A stretch of 47,642 bases of DNA from an uncultured Actinomycetes bacterium (GCA_902826025.1 CADEDH010000051.1:1-47642), one strand, 5' to 3'. Positions 33,516 to 42,699 are shown, counted from the first letter of the stretch. The notes: generated from the sequence alone by a model not told the origin. Made by a program: numbers and translations.

Positions 33516-35387
33516 CTACAACTCCACGTAGGTGCCGATGTCCATCGTGCGGTCGTTTGGCAGGTGGAAGTGCGAGGCGGGGTCGGCGGCGTTGCGGTGG
33601 AGGTAGGCGAACACATGCTCCCGCCACAACGCCATGCCGGGCCGGTGGGTGACGTCGAGCCGCTCCCGACCCAGGAAGTAGGTGGTGCGTGACGGGTCGA
33701 ACGACACCGGGGTGCCCACCAGCTTCTTGAGGTCGGCGTCGAGCTGCGGGGTCTCGGTGAAGCCGTAGCGCATCTCCAGCTCGTGGATGCCGTAGTCATG
33801 GGCGGTGAACGTGGCTCGCTGGTCCTCCGGCACCACCGGATCGTCGGTGATGACCACCGACAGCAGCACCACCTGCTCGTGGAGGCTGTTGTTGAGCCGC
33901 AGGTTGGCGGTGAGGGCGGGCGGCTCGAAGCCCTGCATCCGGTGCAGGTACACCCCGGTCCCGGCCTGCCGGGTCGGACGCTCGATCGCCACCTGCGACA
34001 CCAGGTCTTCCACCGTGCGGCCGGTCCGCTCCAGCCGCTCGGCCACCAGCACCCGGCCCGAATGCCAGGTGGTGAAGCCGATGAACCCGGCGATACCCAC
34101 GACGAGGGGGAACCAGCCCCCGTCGGGGATCTTGAACAGGTTGGCCACGGCGAAGGCGGTGTCGATGGCCAGCAGGGGCGACAGGGTGAGGATGACCCGG
34201 GTCCACGACCAGTTCCAGAGCTGGCGGGCCACCTGAGCCACGATGGCGGTGGTGATGACCATCGTCAGGGTCACGGCCACGCCGTAGGCGGCGGCCAGGC
34301 TGGTGGACGAGCCGAAGGCGAACACCAGGGCCAGGCAGGCGATGCACAGCAGCCAGTTGATGGCCGGCACGTAGACCTGGCCCCGGGAATGGTGCGACGT
34401 CTGGACCACCCGGAGGCGGGGCAGGTAGTCGAGGTTGATGGCCTGCACGGTGAGGGAGAAGGCACCGGTGATCAGGGCCTGGGAAGCGATGACGGTGGCC
34501 ATGGTGGCCAGGATGGTGAGGGGCCACTGGGCCCAGCTCGGGCCGAGCAGATAGAACGGAGCCCGCACCGCCTCCGGTTCCTGCAGGAGCAGTGCCCCCT
34601 GGCCCAGGTAGTTGAGCACGAGGGCCGGCAGCACCACCCAGTACCAGCTGATGGCGATCGGCCGGCGCCCGAAATGGCCCATGTCGGCGTACAGCGCCTC
34701 GCCCCCGGTGACCACCAGGAACACCGAGCCGAGCACGAGGAAGCCCTTGAAGCCGTTGGTGAAGAGGAACTCGAGGCCGTACCCGGGATTGACGGCCCGG
34801 AAGATGCTGGGCTCGGTGACGATCTTGGCCACCCCGAGGATGGCCAGGACGGCGAACCAGACCGTCATGACCGGCCCGAACAGCACGCCGATGGCGGCCG
34901 TGCCCCGGCTCTGGATGGAGAACAGACCGAGCAGGATCACCGCCGCGATGATCAGCACCCAGCTCTCCAGGGCCGGAGCGGCCGTGTTCAGGCCCTCCAC
35001 CGCCGAGAGCACGGAGATGGCGGGGGTGATCATGCCGTCGCCGTAGAGCATGGCCGTGCCGAACAGGCCGGCCAGGATGAGCACCGTCACCGCTTTGCGC
35101 TGGCCCTGGTTGACCAGTGCGGTGAGGGCGAGGATGCCGCCCTCGCCATGGTTGTCGGCCCGCATCACGATGATGAGGTACTTGACGGTGACCACGAGGA
35201 TCATGGCCCACAGCATCAGCGAAAGCACGCCCAGCACATGGGCCTCGGTGACGGCCAGCCGGTGGTGCTCGGAGTCGAGCGATTCTCGGAAGGCGTAGAG
35301 GGGGCTGGTGCCGATGTCGCCGTAGACCACGCCCAGCGCACCGAACGCCGCCGCGAAAGGCCCTACCCGTGCCGTCGAGTTACTCAC
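33516..35387 (-). CDS. kup: Kup-family potassium uptake permease
   Basis: A 623-residue potassium transporter (Kup/HAK/KT). The first helix reads ALGVVYGDIGTSPLYAFRE, the family hallmark. GEGGILALTAL and MLYGDGMITPAISVLSAVEGL are further signatures. About 12 membrane helices are followed by a cytoplasmic C-terminal domain of ~170 residues. The start is a GTG with a weak ribosome site. It imports potassium with protons. The divergent gap to the LLM gene is only 86 bp, too short for the c-di-AMP riboswitch sometimes found before kup genes. A long open frame antisense to this gene is a composition effect. Confidence 0.96.
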   Translation of the reverse strand: MSNSTARVGPFAAAFGALGVVYGDIGTSPLYAFRESLDSEHHRLAVTEAHVLGVLSLMLWAMILVVTVKYLIIVMRADNHGEGGILALTALVNQGQRKAVTVLILAGLFGTAMLYGDGMITPAISVLSAVEGLNTAAPALESWVLIIAAVILLGLFSIQSRGTAAIGVLFGPVMTVWFAVLAILGVAKIVTEPSIFRAVNPGYGLEFLFTNGFKGFLVLGSVFLVVTGGEALYADMGHFGRRPIAISWYWVVLPALVLNYLGQGALLLQEPEAVRAPFYLLGPSWAQWPLTILATMATVIASQALITGAFSLTVQAINLDYLPRLRVVQTSHHSRGQVYVPAINWLLCIACLALVFAFGSSTSLAAAYGVAVTLTMVITTAIVAQVARQLWNWSWTRVILTLSPLLAIDTAFAVANLFKIPDGGWFPLVVGIAGFIGFTTWHSGRVLVAERLERTGRTVEDLVSQVAIERPTRQAGTGVYLHRMQGFEPPALTANLRLNNSLHEQVVLLSVVITDDPVVPEDQRATFTAHDYGIHELEMRYGFTETPQLDADLKKLVGTPVSFDPSRTTYFLGRERLDVTHRPGMALWREHVFAYLHRNAADPASHFHLPNDRTMDIGTYVEL

Positions 35388-35473
35388 CCCGAAAAACTAC
35401 GTGGTAATCGGCCGGTACCGTCGCACCCTTCGCCTATCCCCGACTGCGGAGACGACGGCTACCGTTCGGCCCC

Positions 35474-36487
35474 ATGCGGTTCTCTCTTCTCAACGCCGTG
35501 CGGAACCACCCCGATCAGGCCTATCCCCTGGCCGACGTGTACGCCGACTACATCAGCGACGCCGTGCTCGCGGAGGAGCTCGGCTTCACCCGATCGTGGT
35601 ACGGGGAGCACCACTTCCGGCCCTGCCAGTGGACAGGCTCGCCCATGCTGGTGGCCACGGCGGTAGCGGCCCGCACCACCGCCCTGCGGGTGGGCACGGC
35701 GGTGGCTCTGCTTCCCTTCCACGACCCCCGCCGCCTGGCCGAGGACGCCGCCATCCTCGATGTGATCTCCGGGGGCCGGCTCGACCTGGGTGTGGGGCCG
35801 GGCTCGCAGTACGAGGAGTTCCGGACGTTCGGGGTGGACCCATCGGAGATGATCGGCCGGTCGTGGGAGTCGATCGACTGGATCCGCCGGGCCTTCACCG
35901 AGCCGGGCCCATTCAGCCACACGGGGCGCTTCTTCGACATTCCCGACATGACGTTCACCACCAAGCCGGTGCAGGATCCGGTGCCGGTCTGGTGGGGCGG
36001 CATGGGGCCGGCCAATCTTCGACGCTCGGCCGAGAGGGGCTTCGACCTGATCGCGCCGTTCAACGCCGGCTACGACCACGCCCTGGAGGCGGCAGGCCGC
36101 AACCCGGCCGACCACCAGGTGGCCCTGATGATCCCGGTGTTCGTCGACGCCGACGCCGACCGGGCGTGGGACATCGCCGGTCCGGGCCTCGAGTACTTCG
36201 TGAACTTCTACCAGCTCCGACGCAACCTGAACGGTGAGCCGGCGCCGGCCGAGGCCCGGGTGACGGTGGACATGCTCCGCAGCGGCAACGCTGGATTCTG
36301 GTTCGCCGCCGTCGGCACCCCCGACGACGTGATCGGCCAGCTCCGTCCGGTCGTCGCCGGCCAGCGCCTCGGCCGGTGCACGGAACTGGCCCTCCAGCTC
36401 CGCCAAGCCGGCATGTCCACCGCCGACACCCATCGGGGCATGCGGCTGTTCGCCGACGAGGTGATGCCCGCCCTGCTGGAGAGCTGA
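35474..36487 (+). CDS. LLM-class flavin-dependent oxidoreductase
   Basis: A 337-residue luciferase-like monooxygenase family TIM barrel, using F420 or FMN. The N-terminal AVRNHPDQAYPLADVYADY, LGFTRSWYGEHHF, and RTTALRVGTAVALLPFHDPRRLAEDAAILDVISGGR (given as short parts) are typical family segments. LDLGVGPGSQYEEF is the cofactor-binding loop. The protein ends RLFADEVMPALLE. Whether it uses F420 or FMN is not settled. It is divergent from kup and has no obvious co-transcribed partner; the downstream universal stress gene faces it. Confidence 0.94.
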   Translation: MRFSLLNAVRNHPDQAYPLADVYADYISDAVLAEELGFTRSWYGEHHFRPCQWTGSPMLVATAVAARTTALRVGTAVALLPFHDPRRLAEDAAILDVISGGRLDLGVGPGSQYEEFRTFGVDPSEMIGRSWESIDWIRRAFTEPGPFSHTGRFFDIPDMTFTTKPVQDPVPVWWGGMGPANLRRSAERGFDLIAPFNAGYDHALEAAGRNPADHQVALMIPVFVDADADRAWDIAGPGLEYFVNFYQLRRNLNGEPAPAEARVTVDMLRSGNAGFWFAAVGTPDDVIGQLRPVVAGQRLGRCTELALQLRQAGMSTADTHRGMRLFADEVMPALLES

Positions 36488-36533
36488 TCGCCGGGCCGGA
36501 TGGCAGCCGGCCGGCGACCACGGCCGACGGTTC

Positions 36534-36883
36534 CTAGGCCACGTCAGCCAGCTCGGCCTCGCTCGGAGCCACCAAATGGGCCGGGGTGGGCGGGCCGGGG
36601 GGTACCACCACCACCGGGCATGGGGCCCGGACCACGACCTGGCGGGCCGTGCTGAGCAGGCGACGTCGCAGCGATCGGCCGCCCTGCCCGATCACGAGCA
36701 AGCTGGCATCGCCGGCCTGGGCCATCGAGGCCGCTCACCGGTATGACCGGGGGCGAGGCCACCATGACAGCCCGGATGGGGCTGTTCGTTCCGGCCTGCA
36801 TCGTCAGCGCCCAGGCGCAGTGCGGCTTCGCTGGCCGGCGAACCGTCGATCCCGACGACGATGGGACGGGGAAGGGTGGACAT
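36534..36883 (-). pseudogene. Universal stress protein, frameshifted and internally deleted
   Basis: The start at 36883 follows GGAGG and encodes MSTLPRPIVVGIDGSPASEA, a typical USP N-terminus. The continuation WALTMQAGTNSPIRAVMVAS is in another frame, and the C-terminal half GDASLLVIGQGGRSLRRRLL, with ARQVVVRAPCPVVVVPPG, is in a third. The total of about 115 codons is shorter than a complete ~140-residue domain, so at least one frameshift plus a deletion in the ATP-binding loop region is present. No intact product is expected. A sequencing error could explain a shift but not the missing middle. Confidence 0.72.
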
Positions 36884-36957
36884 GGAGGCACCTCCGATAC
36901 GGGGCGGCAGAAGGTACCCTATACACCATCTCAAAAGCAAGAACTGAACTTCATCTG

Positions 36958-37758
36958 TTACTGGGCGGTCCAGCCTCCGTCGACCATGAGGGTGGTGCCG
37001 GTTATCAGTGAGGCGGCGGGTGAGGCCAGGAACACCACGGCGCCGACCACGTCGCTCACCTGGCCGAAGCGGCCGAGGGGGATGCGGGCCAACAGGTCAC
37101 CGCCGACGGCTGGGTCCTGCAGCCGGTCGTGCGTCATGGGGGTGTCGATGGCGGTAGGGCCCACGGCCACCACCCGCACCCCCTTGGGGGCCAGTTCCAC
37201 CGCGGTGGACTTGGTGAATCCCTCCACGAAGTGCTTGGTGGCCGAATACACCGAATTGAGGGGCCGCCCGTTCTTGCCGAACGTCGACGACAGGTTCACG
37301 ATCACGCCCCGCCCCTGTTCCACCATCAGCCGCGCCGCCGCCTGGGCCACCAGCACCATGGCCTTGCAGTTGACGTCGAGCATGGCCTGGATGTCGTCGG
37401 GCGTGTAGCTGAGGAGGCTGCCGGGCCGGCCGATGCCGGCGTTGTTGACGCAGATGTCGAGGCGCCCCAGGCCGGCCACGGCGGCCTGCATGGCTTCGAT
37501 GTCGGTGACGTCGCACACGAGGGACCGGGCCCTGCCCCCGTCGGATTCGATGCGGGCCACCACGGCGTCGAGCTCGGCCGGCGTGCGGCTCATGGCAATC
37601 ACCTCGGCCCCGGCGGCGGCCAACGCCCGGGCACAGCCGGCCCCGATCCCCCGTCCGGCCCCGGTGACCAGCGCCACCTGCCCGTCCACCCGCATCGAGG
37701 GCAGAGCCGCTCCCGCCTCGTCCGCCGCCTGTCCGTCTGTCCCCAGTTCGTTGGTCAC
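36958..37758 (-). CDS. SDR-family oxidoreductase
   Basis: A 266-residue short-chain dehydrogenase if translated from the GTG at 37758; an ATG at 37695 would give 245. Motifs: TGAGRGIGAG for NAD(P), NNAGIG, the serine in NLSSTFG, and YSATKHFVEGF with the catalytic tyrosine and lysine. It ends with VDGGW. It resembles FabG-like ketoreductases. It lies 61 bp after the geranylgeranyl-reductase-family gene on the same strand and 74 bp before the remnant USP gene, so it may be part of the same transcript as the reductase. Confidence 0.93.
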   Translation of the reverse strand: MTNELGTDGQAADEAGAALPSMRVDGQVALVTGAGRGIGAGCARALAAAGAEVIAMSRTPAELDAVVARIESDGGRARSLVCDVTDIEAMQAAVAGLGRLDICVNNAGIGRPGSLLSYTPDDIQAMLDVNCKAMVLVAQAAARLMVEQGRGVIVNLSSTFGKNGRPLNSVYSATKHFVEGFTKSTAVELAPKGVRVVAVGPTAIDTPMTHDRLQDPAVGGDLLARIPLGRFGQVSDVVGAVVFLASPAASLITGTTLMVDGGWTAQ

Positions 37759-37819
37759 AGCGCAGAGTCTGGCCCGGGCGCCGCCACAACGGGCAACCTC
37801 ACCGACCGGCGGGCGACAG

Positions 37820-39085
37820 TTACGACCCCTGGAGATCGCGGCGGAGCTGGCGCCGCACCGCGGTGCGGCCGTTCGCCGTCCGGCTGAGGCGTAGCGCCAG
37901 ACTGGCGGCCCGGGTCGTGGCTCCCGGCGGGGCACCGCCGACGAGGTCGTTCCACAGCAGCGCCCACGGCGCGGCAATGGCGGGGCCGATCACGGGCGCC
38001 GTGAGGGCCGTGGTGAGGAGGGCTAGCCGGCGGGGCGGCCCGCCGATGGCGGCGGCGTGGAGGGCGGCGGTGGCCTCGGCGAAGCGGCCGGGGCCGGCGG
38101 CCAGTGCCTGCCGATAGTGGGCGGCCGCGGTTCCCGGGTTGGCCAGGATGGCCCCGGCCGCGGCGGCGGCGCTGGCCACGGCCGGGGCGATGCCCTCACC
38201 CTGGAGGGGGTTCACCACACCGGCGGCGTCGCCAACGAGCAGGACCCGGCCCCGGGCGGCGACGGTCCCCACCATGCCGATCTTCAGCCAACCGCCGAGC
38301 GGCCGATCCTCAACCGGGCCGGCCAGGAGCTGGTGCTGCTCCAGGTGGCGGCAGAACGCATGGAACTGGTGCACGGCCCGGTGGGCGCCGCTCCGATCGG
38401 CCCGGAGGCCGACCCCGAGACCGACGTTCGCCACATCGCTCTCGCCCGGGAAGATCCAGCCGTAGCCGGGGAAGCCCTGGCCCGGGGCGTCGTTCCACAG
38501 GGCGATCACCGGTCGCTCCACCGCTTGGTGCACGTAGGCCCGGTAGGCGAATCCCCACAACACGGCGGCACGGTCGACCAACCCGGCAGCCGAGCCGATG
38601 AGGCTGGTGGCACCGTCGGCGCCGACCACCAACTGGGTGGTGAAGCGCCGCCCGTCGTCGAGCTCCACGGTGTCATCCTGAACCGTCGAGACCCGCCCCT
38701 CGATCGGCTCGGCCCCGGCCGCTACCGCTGCATCCCGGAGCCAGCCGTCGAATCGGTAGCGGGAGACGGCCAGGCCATGGTCGGGGTAGGTGAGCCCGGC
38801 CCGGGCCGGCAGCACCACCCGACGCCCGGTCGGCCCCAATGCCACCATCGCCCCCACAGACCGGCCGGCGGGGGGTTCCAACCCGAGCGACGACAGCAGG
38901 GCCAGCGCCCGGGGGCCCACCAGGTCACCGCAGGCCTTGTCGCGAGGGAAACGGGCCTTGTCCACCAGGACCACCCGGGCCCCGCCCCGGGCCAGCAGCA
39001 TCGCAGCCGTGCTGCCAGCAGGGCCGGCCCCCACCACCACAGCGTCGACGACTTGTTTGGCTTTCGACCGACCGGGGGATGACAC
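37820..39085 (-). CDS. Geranylgeranyl reductase family FAD oxidoreductase
   Basis: A ~421-residue FAD enzyme; I used the GTG at 39085, before KAKQVVDAVVVGAGPAGST, but the start is uncertain. The N-terminal FAD motif GAGPAGSTAA is followed by the ARFPRDKACGD substrate-loop motif typical of geranylgeranyl and menaquinone-chain reductases. GRVLLVGDAAGVVNPLQGEG is the second FAD motif. The family saturates isoprenoid chains of quinones, chlorophyll side chains or archaeal lipids. Its divergent neighbour is a UbiE methyltransferase, and a UbiA-like membrane gene follows that, which fits a quinone or prenyl-lipid modification cluster. The gap between the two divergent starts is only about 31 bp. 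Confidence 0.88.
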   Translation of the reverse strand: MSSPGRSKAKQVVDAVVVGAGPAGSTAAMLLARGGARVVLVDKARFPRDKACGDLVGPRALALLSSLGLEPPAGRSVGAMVALGPTGRRVVLPARAGLTYPDHGLAVSRYRFDGWLRDAAVAAGAEPIEGRVSTVQDDTVELDDGRRFTTQLVVGADGATSLIGSAAGLVDRAAVLWGFAYRAYVHQAVERPVIALWNDAPGQGFPGYGWIFPGESDVANVGLGVGLRADRSGAHRAVHQFHAFCRHLEQHQLLAGPVEDRPLGGWLKIGMVGTVAARGRVLLVGDAAGVVNPLQGEGIAPAVASAAAAAGAILANPGTAAAHYRQALAAGPGRFAEATAALHAAAIGGPPRRLALLTTALTAPVIGPAIAAPWALLWNDLVGGAPPGATTRAASLALRLSRTANGRTAVRRQLRRDLQGS

Positions 39086-39116
39086 GGTCGGGTTGTACCC
39101 CTCGGAGAGGAGACCC

Positions 39117-39857
39117 ATGCACGGCGGCGATATCCGTACTCCGCCCACGCGGATGGCCAGGAAGCTCTTCGAACGGTTGCCGCCGCGCTACGACCGGCTG
39201 GCTGCCGTGTTGTCGCTGGGGCAGGACCGGCGCTGGCGGGCTGCCGTTGTCGACCGGATGGCGGCGTCCAGACCGCCACTCGTGCTCGACGTGGCCACCG
39301 GGCCGGGTGGGGTGGCGCTGGCCCTGGCCGCCCGCACCGACTGCCGGATCGTGGGGATCGACCTGAGCCCTGAGATGCTGGACCAGGGACGGCGCAACGT
39401 GGCTGCCGCTGGCCGCGGCGACCAGATCTCGCTGGTACTGGGGCAGGGCGAGCGGCTCCCGTTCGCCGATGGCACGTTCGACGGCGTGATGTTCAGCTAT
39501 CTGCTGCGTTACGTGGCCGATCCGGCGGCCACCATCGCCGAGTTGGCCCGGGTGGTGCGGCCGGGTGGAACCGTGGCCAGCCTCGAGTTCGCCGTGCCAG
39601 GCCATCCCGTGTGGCGGTGGAGTTGGCGGCTGTTCACCCGGGCCGTGCTCCCCCTCGCCGGGGCGGCACTCGGGGGTCGGCCCTGGTTCGTCGTGGGCCG
39701 CTTCCTCGGACCCGACATCGAAGATCACTACCGTCGGTTCCCACTGGCGGCCACCGTCGAGGCGTGGGAGTCGGCGGGCCTCGCCGACGTCACCGTGCGC
39801 ACCATGAGCCTGGGGGGCGGCCTGGTCATGACCGGGCGGCGGCCGGGCCCGCCATGA
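39117..39857 (+). CDS. UbiE/MenG-type methyltransferase
   Basis: A 246-residue SAM-dependent methyltransferase, ATG preceded by GGAGAGGAG. The N-terminal LFERLPPRYDRLAAVLSLGQDRRWR matches the UbiE start (given as parts: LFERLPPRYDRL and SLGQDRRWR). Motif I is VLDVATGPGG, and GIDLSPEMLDQG plus LPFADGTFDGVMFSYLLRYV follow. UbiE/MenG methylates demethylmenaquinone or ubiquinone precursors; paralogues methylate other lipids. The stop overlaps the next ATG (ATGA). It is divergent from a geranylgeranyl-reductase-family gene, consistent with quinone tailoring. Whether this is the main MenG cannot be told without the genome. Confidence 0.9.
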   Translation: MHGGDIRTPPTRMARKLFERLPPRYDRLAAVLSLGQDRRWRAAVVDRMAASRPPLVLDVATGPGGVALALAARTDCRIVGIDLSPEMLDQGRRNVAAAGRGDQISLVLGQGERLPFADGTFDGVMFSYLLRYVADPAATIAELARVVRPGGTVASLEFAVPGHPVWRWSWRLFTRAVLPLAGAALGGRPWFVVGRFLGPDIEDHYRRFPLAATVEAWESAGLADVTVRTMSLGGGLVMTGRRPGPP

Positions 39858-40606
39858 CCGATCCTGGGCGACCTCTGGCACCGGCGTTCTATGCCGGGCC
39901 GGCCGGGCGGCGCCCCGGGGGTGACTGGTGGGCCCTCCTCCACCCCCCGTACACCCTGTGGCATCTGAGCTATGTCGCCATCGGGGCCGCCATCGCTCCC
40001 GATTTCGACGGCGTACGCCTCGTCGCCACCCTGATGGCGTTCTTCCTGGCGGTGGGGGTGTGCGCCCACGCCCTCGACGAGCTCCACGGACGCCCGCTGC
40101 ACACGTCGATACCCGGCCCGGTGCTGGTGGTGGCGGCGGCGGCGAGCCTGCTCGGCGCCGTGGCCCTCGGCCTCGCCGGAGTGGGCCGGGTCGGGCCCGG
40201 ACTGCTCGTGTTCATCGCCGTGGGGGCCGTACTCACCTGCGGCTACAACCTCGAGTTGCTGGGCGGGCGGCTCCACAACGACACCACATTCGCTGCGGCC
40301 TGGGGCGCCTTCCCCGTCCTCACGGCGTACTACGCCCAGGCCGAGACACTGCGGGCTCCGGCGGTGGCCGCTGCCGTGGCGGCCTACTCGCTGTCCAACG
40401 CCCAACGGTGCCTCAGCACGCCGGCCCGGGACCTACGGCGACGGGTGGCGTCTGTCGACGGGACCGTGATCGGCCGCAACGGCCACCGGAGCGAGGTCAC
40501 CGTCGAGCGGCTCCTGGCCCCGCTCGAGTCGGCCCTCAAGGCCATGACGTGGGGAATAGTCGGCCTGGCGGTGGCGCTCGTGCTCTACCGGTCATCCATC
40601 GGGTGA
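39854..40606 (+). CDS. Polytopic membrane protein, UbiA-like but atypical
   Basis: A 250-residue membrane protein coupled to the methyltransferase gene by a 4-bp overlap. About seven hydrophobic segments are visible. AHALDELHGRPLHTSIPG sits where UbiA prenyltransferases have NDxxDxxxD, and a later GYNLELLGGRLHNDTT resembles the second UbiA loop in position, but neither carries the full aspartate set. So it looks like a divergent, possibly non-prenyltransferase relative. The context with UbiE and a geranylgeranyl-reductase homologue points to isoprenoid-lipid metabolism; the exact job is unknown. Confidence 0.72.
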   Translation: MTDPGRPLAPAFYAGPAGRRPGGDWWALLHPPYTLWHLSYVAIGAAIAPDFDGVRLVATLMAFFLAVGVCAHALDELHGRPLHTSIPGPVLVVAAAASLLGAVALGLAGVGRVGPGLLVFIAVGAVLTCGYNLELLGGRLHNDTTFAAAWGAFPVLTAYYAQAETLRAPAVAAAVAAYSLSNAQRCLSTPARDLRRRVASVDGTVIGRNGHRSEVTVERLLAPLESALKAMTWGIVGLAVALVLYRSSIG

Positions 40607-40642
40607 AGCTCGGCGCGCGCCGGATCGCCTAATGTGGGCCCC

Positions 40643-41155
40643 GTGAGCCGGTTCGGGCACGTGCTCCTCGGGGTCGCCATGCTCGCCTTGGTGGTGACCG
40701 GCTGCGGTCGGTCACCCCGAGGGACCGGGGGCGTCGAGATCGGGGGTGCTGCCTACATCGCCGCCGTCGAACCCTTCCTGCCGTCGCCTCCGCACCCGCC
40801 CCCGGCCAACGAGCGGAACGTGGTGTTCGTCGTACCCCTCGACGGCCGGGCCTTACCGCTGGAAGTCCAGATCGAGGTGGTCGGCGCCTTCGCCGACAAC
40901 TACGACATCCGCTTCGTGGACGACGTCGCCGCCGCCCTCGATGAGCGCGGCGCTCACCGTCCTCCGCAGGAGGGCGGGCTGCTGATCGGCCTCGGGCCCG
41001 TCACGACCGGGCCACCGCACACCACCCGGATCGAGCTCTACTGGAGCGACGATGCGGTGGAGGGTCATCTGGTGACCCTCGCCCCGACCGACGTCGGGTG
41101 GCAGGTCACCAGCGACGAGCCGGTGACCCCCGAAACCCTGGCCGGCCATGCCTGA
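40643..41155 (+). CDS. Predicted lipoprotein of unknown function
   Basis: About 170 residues from a GTG at 40643 (another GTG lies at 40634). The N-terminus FGHVLLGVAMLALVVTGCGR is a lipoprotein signal peptide with the lipobox VTGC, so the mature protein is expected to be anchored outside the membrane. The rest is soluble and mixed alpha/beta (NVVFVVPLDGRALPLEVQIE, LLIGLGPVTTGPPHTTRIEL). No known domain is recognised. It lies 36 bp after the UbiA-like gene and overlaps the next MFS gene by 8 bp, so it is in the same operon. Confidence 0.78.
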   Translation: MSRFGHVLLGVAMLALVVTGCGRSPRGTGGVEIGGAAYIAAVEPFLPSPPHPPPANERNVVFVVPLDGRALPLEVQIEVVGAFADNYDIRFVDDVAAALDERGAHRPPQEGGLLIGLGPVTTGPPHTTRIELYWSDDAVEGHLVTLAPTDVGWQVTSDEPVTPETLAGHA

Positions 41156-42611
41156 TCGCGGCGGTCGGCGCTGGGCCCCCAGGATGGCCGTCGGCGTCGG
41201 CCGCTGGTTCTGCGGACCGGGCGGCCAGGCCCGACTCACGATCACGCACTGCCTGCAGAACGCGGCGTCGACGTTGTTCACCCTGTCCATGGCCGGCTCG
41301 ATCTTCTTCTCTGTGTCGCCCGACGCGGCACGGTGGCGGGTACTGCTCTTCCTGGCCCTCAGCCTCGCTCCGTTCCTGGTCATGGCCCCACTGGTGGGTC
41401 CGATCGTCGATCGGGTGCGGGGTGGGCTGCCCGTGGCGATGGTCCTGGCGTTCGCCTGCCAGGCCGTGCTGGCCGCCGCGCTGGCGCCGCGGCTCCGCTC
41501 CCCTCTGCTGTTCCCCCTGGCCTTCGGCGTGCTGGTGGCGGCGAAGACGGTGGGGGTGGCGGCCAACGCCGTCGTGCCCACCGTGGTCGACGACGAGCAG
41601 GATCTGGTGGCAGCGAACGCCCGCATCTCACGCAGCGCCACCCTGTCGGGCGCAGTGGCCGCGGGCGCCGGGCTTGGGCTCTACCGGTGGGCCGGGGCGG
41701 ACGCCACCCTGTGGGCCGCCACCGGGCTGTACGCAACGGGGGCGGTGGCGGCGTGGCGGGTCCGGGCGGTGGCCGGTCGGCTCCCGCCGATCGACCGGGC
41801 CGCCGTGATCGATCTCGTGCGCCCCGATCTCTCCACCGCCGTGCTCGACATGATGGCGCTGAGGGCCGCCGTGGGCTTCGCCGTGTTCCATCTCGCCTTC
41901 TCGCTCCGGGCCGAGGGGACACCGGCCTGGGTGCTGGGCGGTGTGTTGGCGGCCCATGCCGCCGGCGGATTCGCCGGCACGGTGGTGAGCCCGTGGCTAC
42001 GGCGTGGTCACAGTGAGCGGACGATGGTCACCCTCGCCTTGGCCGCCTCGGCCGCCGGTTTCGCTCTCAGCGCCGTGGTGGTCGGTCCACCTACCGTGCT
42101 GGTGGCGATGCTGGTGCTGGGTCTGGCCGCCAGCGTCGGGCGGCGGGCACTCGATGCCACCATCCAGGGGAGGGCCCGCCATGCCCGACGGGGTCAGGCC
42201 TACGCCAGCCTGGAGACCCGCCTGGTTCTGGCGTGGGTGACGGCCGCCTGCCTGGCTGTCGCCGCCCGGGCCCCGACCCTGGTGGGCATGGTGGCGCTGA
42301 CCTTGTTCCTGTCCGTGGCGACGCTGGCCCACATGCGGCGCAACAAGCTCTTCGGTGGCCTGTTGCTCACGCCGGGGGCGGAGGAGCTTCCCGTCGCCCG
42401 CCGTCTCCTGTTGCGGGCCGAAGCCCTCGCCGCCGAGGGCCTGTTCGACGAGGCGATCGTGGTGGCCCGGGCGGCGGTGGAGCAGGCGGTGATGCGAGAC
42501 GGTTGTGCCGGCCCGGCCGACGAGGCGGCCGCCCGCCAGGCCATCACCCGGGCCCGGCGTCTGCTCGACGGTCGCCCCGAGACCGGAGATGCCACCAACC
42601 CGGCCGCCTGA
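41148..42611 (+). CDS. MFS-type transporter with C-terminal helical extension
   Basis: A 487-residue membrane protein overlapping the lipoprotein gene by 8 bp. About 12 hydrophobic segments in the first ~400 residues follow the MFS layout (PLVGPIVDRVRGGLPVAMV as loop 2-3). After LAHMRRNKLFGG a cytoplasmic tail of ~90 residues follows, rich in alanine, arginine and glutamate with LLLRAEALAAEGLFDEAIVV, a single TPR- or HEPN-like helical hairpin pattern. Such a tail is unusual for MFS carriers. It is the last gene of the UbiE-headed operon. Substrate unknown; lipid or quinone-precursor export is a guess from context. Confidence 0.82.
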   Translation: MPDRGGRRWAPRMAVGVGRWFCGPGGQARLTITHCLQNAASTLFTLSMAGSIFFSVSPDAARWRVLLFLALSLAPFLVMAPLVGPIVDRVRGGLPVAMVLAFACQAVLAAALAPRLRSPLLFPLAFGVLVAAKTVGVAANAVVPTVVDDEQDLVAANARISRSATLSGAVAAGAGLGLYRWAGADATLWAATGLYATGAVAAWRVRAVAGRLPPIDRAAVIDLVRPDLSTAVLDMMALRAAVGFAVFHLAFSLRAEGTPAWVLGGVLAAHAAGGFAGTVVSPWLRRGHSERTMVTLALAASAAGFALSAVVVGPPTVLVAMLVLGLAASVGRRALDATIQGRARHARRGQAYASLETRLVLAWVTAACLAVAARAPTLVGMVALTLFLSVATLAHMRRNKLFGGLLLTPGAEELPVARRLLLRAEALAAEGLFDEAIVVARAAVEQAVMRDGCAGPADEAAARQAITRARRLLDGRPETGDATNPAA

Positions 42612-42699
42612 CCTGCGTACCCATCCGGCGAGGCGTCGCCCCGCCGGTGATCGGGTAGGGGACCGGTATCCCATTCATCACTACGGAAACGAGCAGACG

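Noticed and set aside
35388..35473. A c-di-AMP (ydaO-type) riboswitch before kup
   Set aside because: The gap is only 86 bp and divergent, too short for the known motif, and no matching conserved segments were seen.
33783..35666. A 627-codon plus-strand open frame opposite kup
   Set aside because: Kup is unmistakable on the minus strand; the antisense product is His/Gly/Glu-rich low-complexity sequence.
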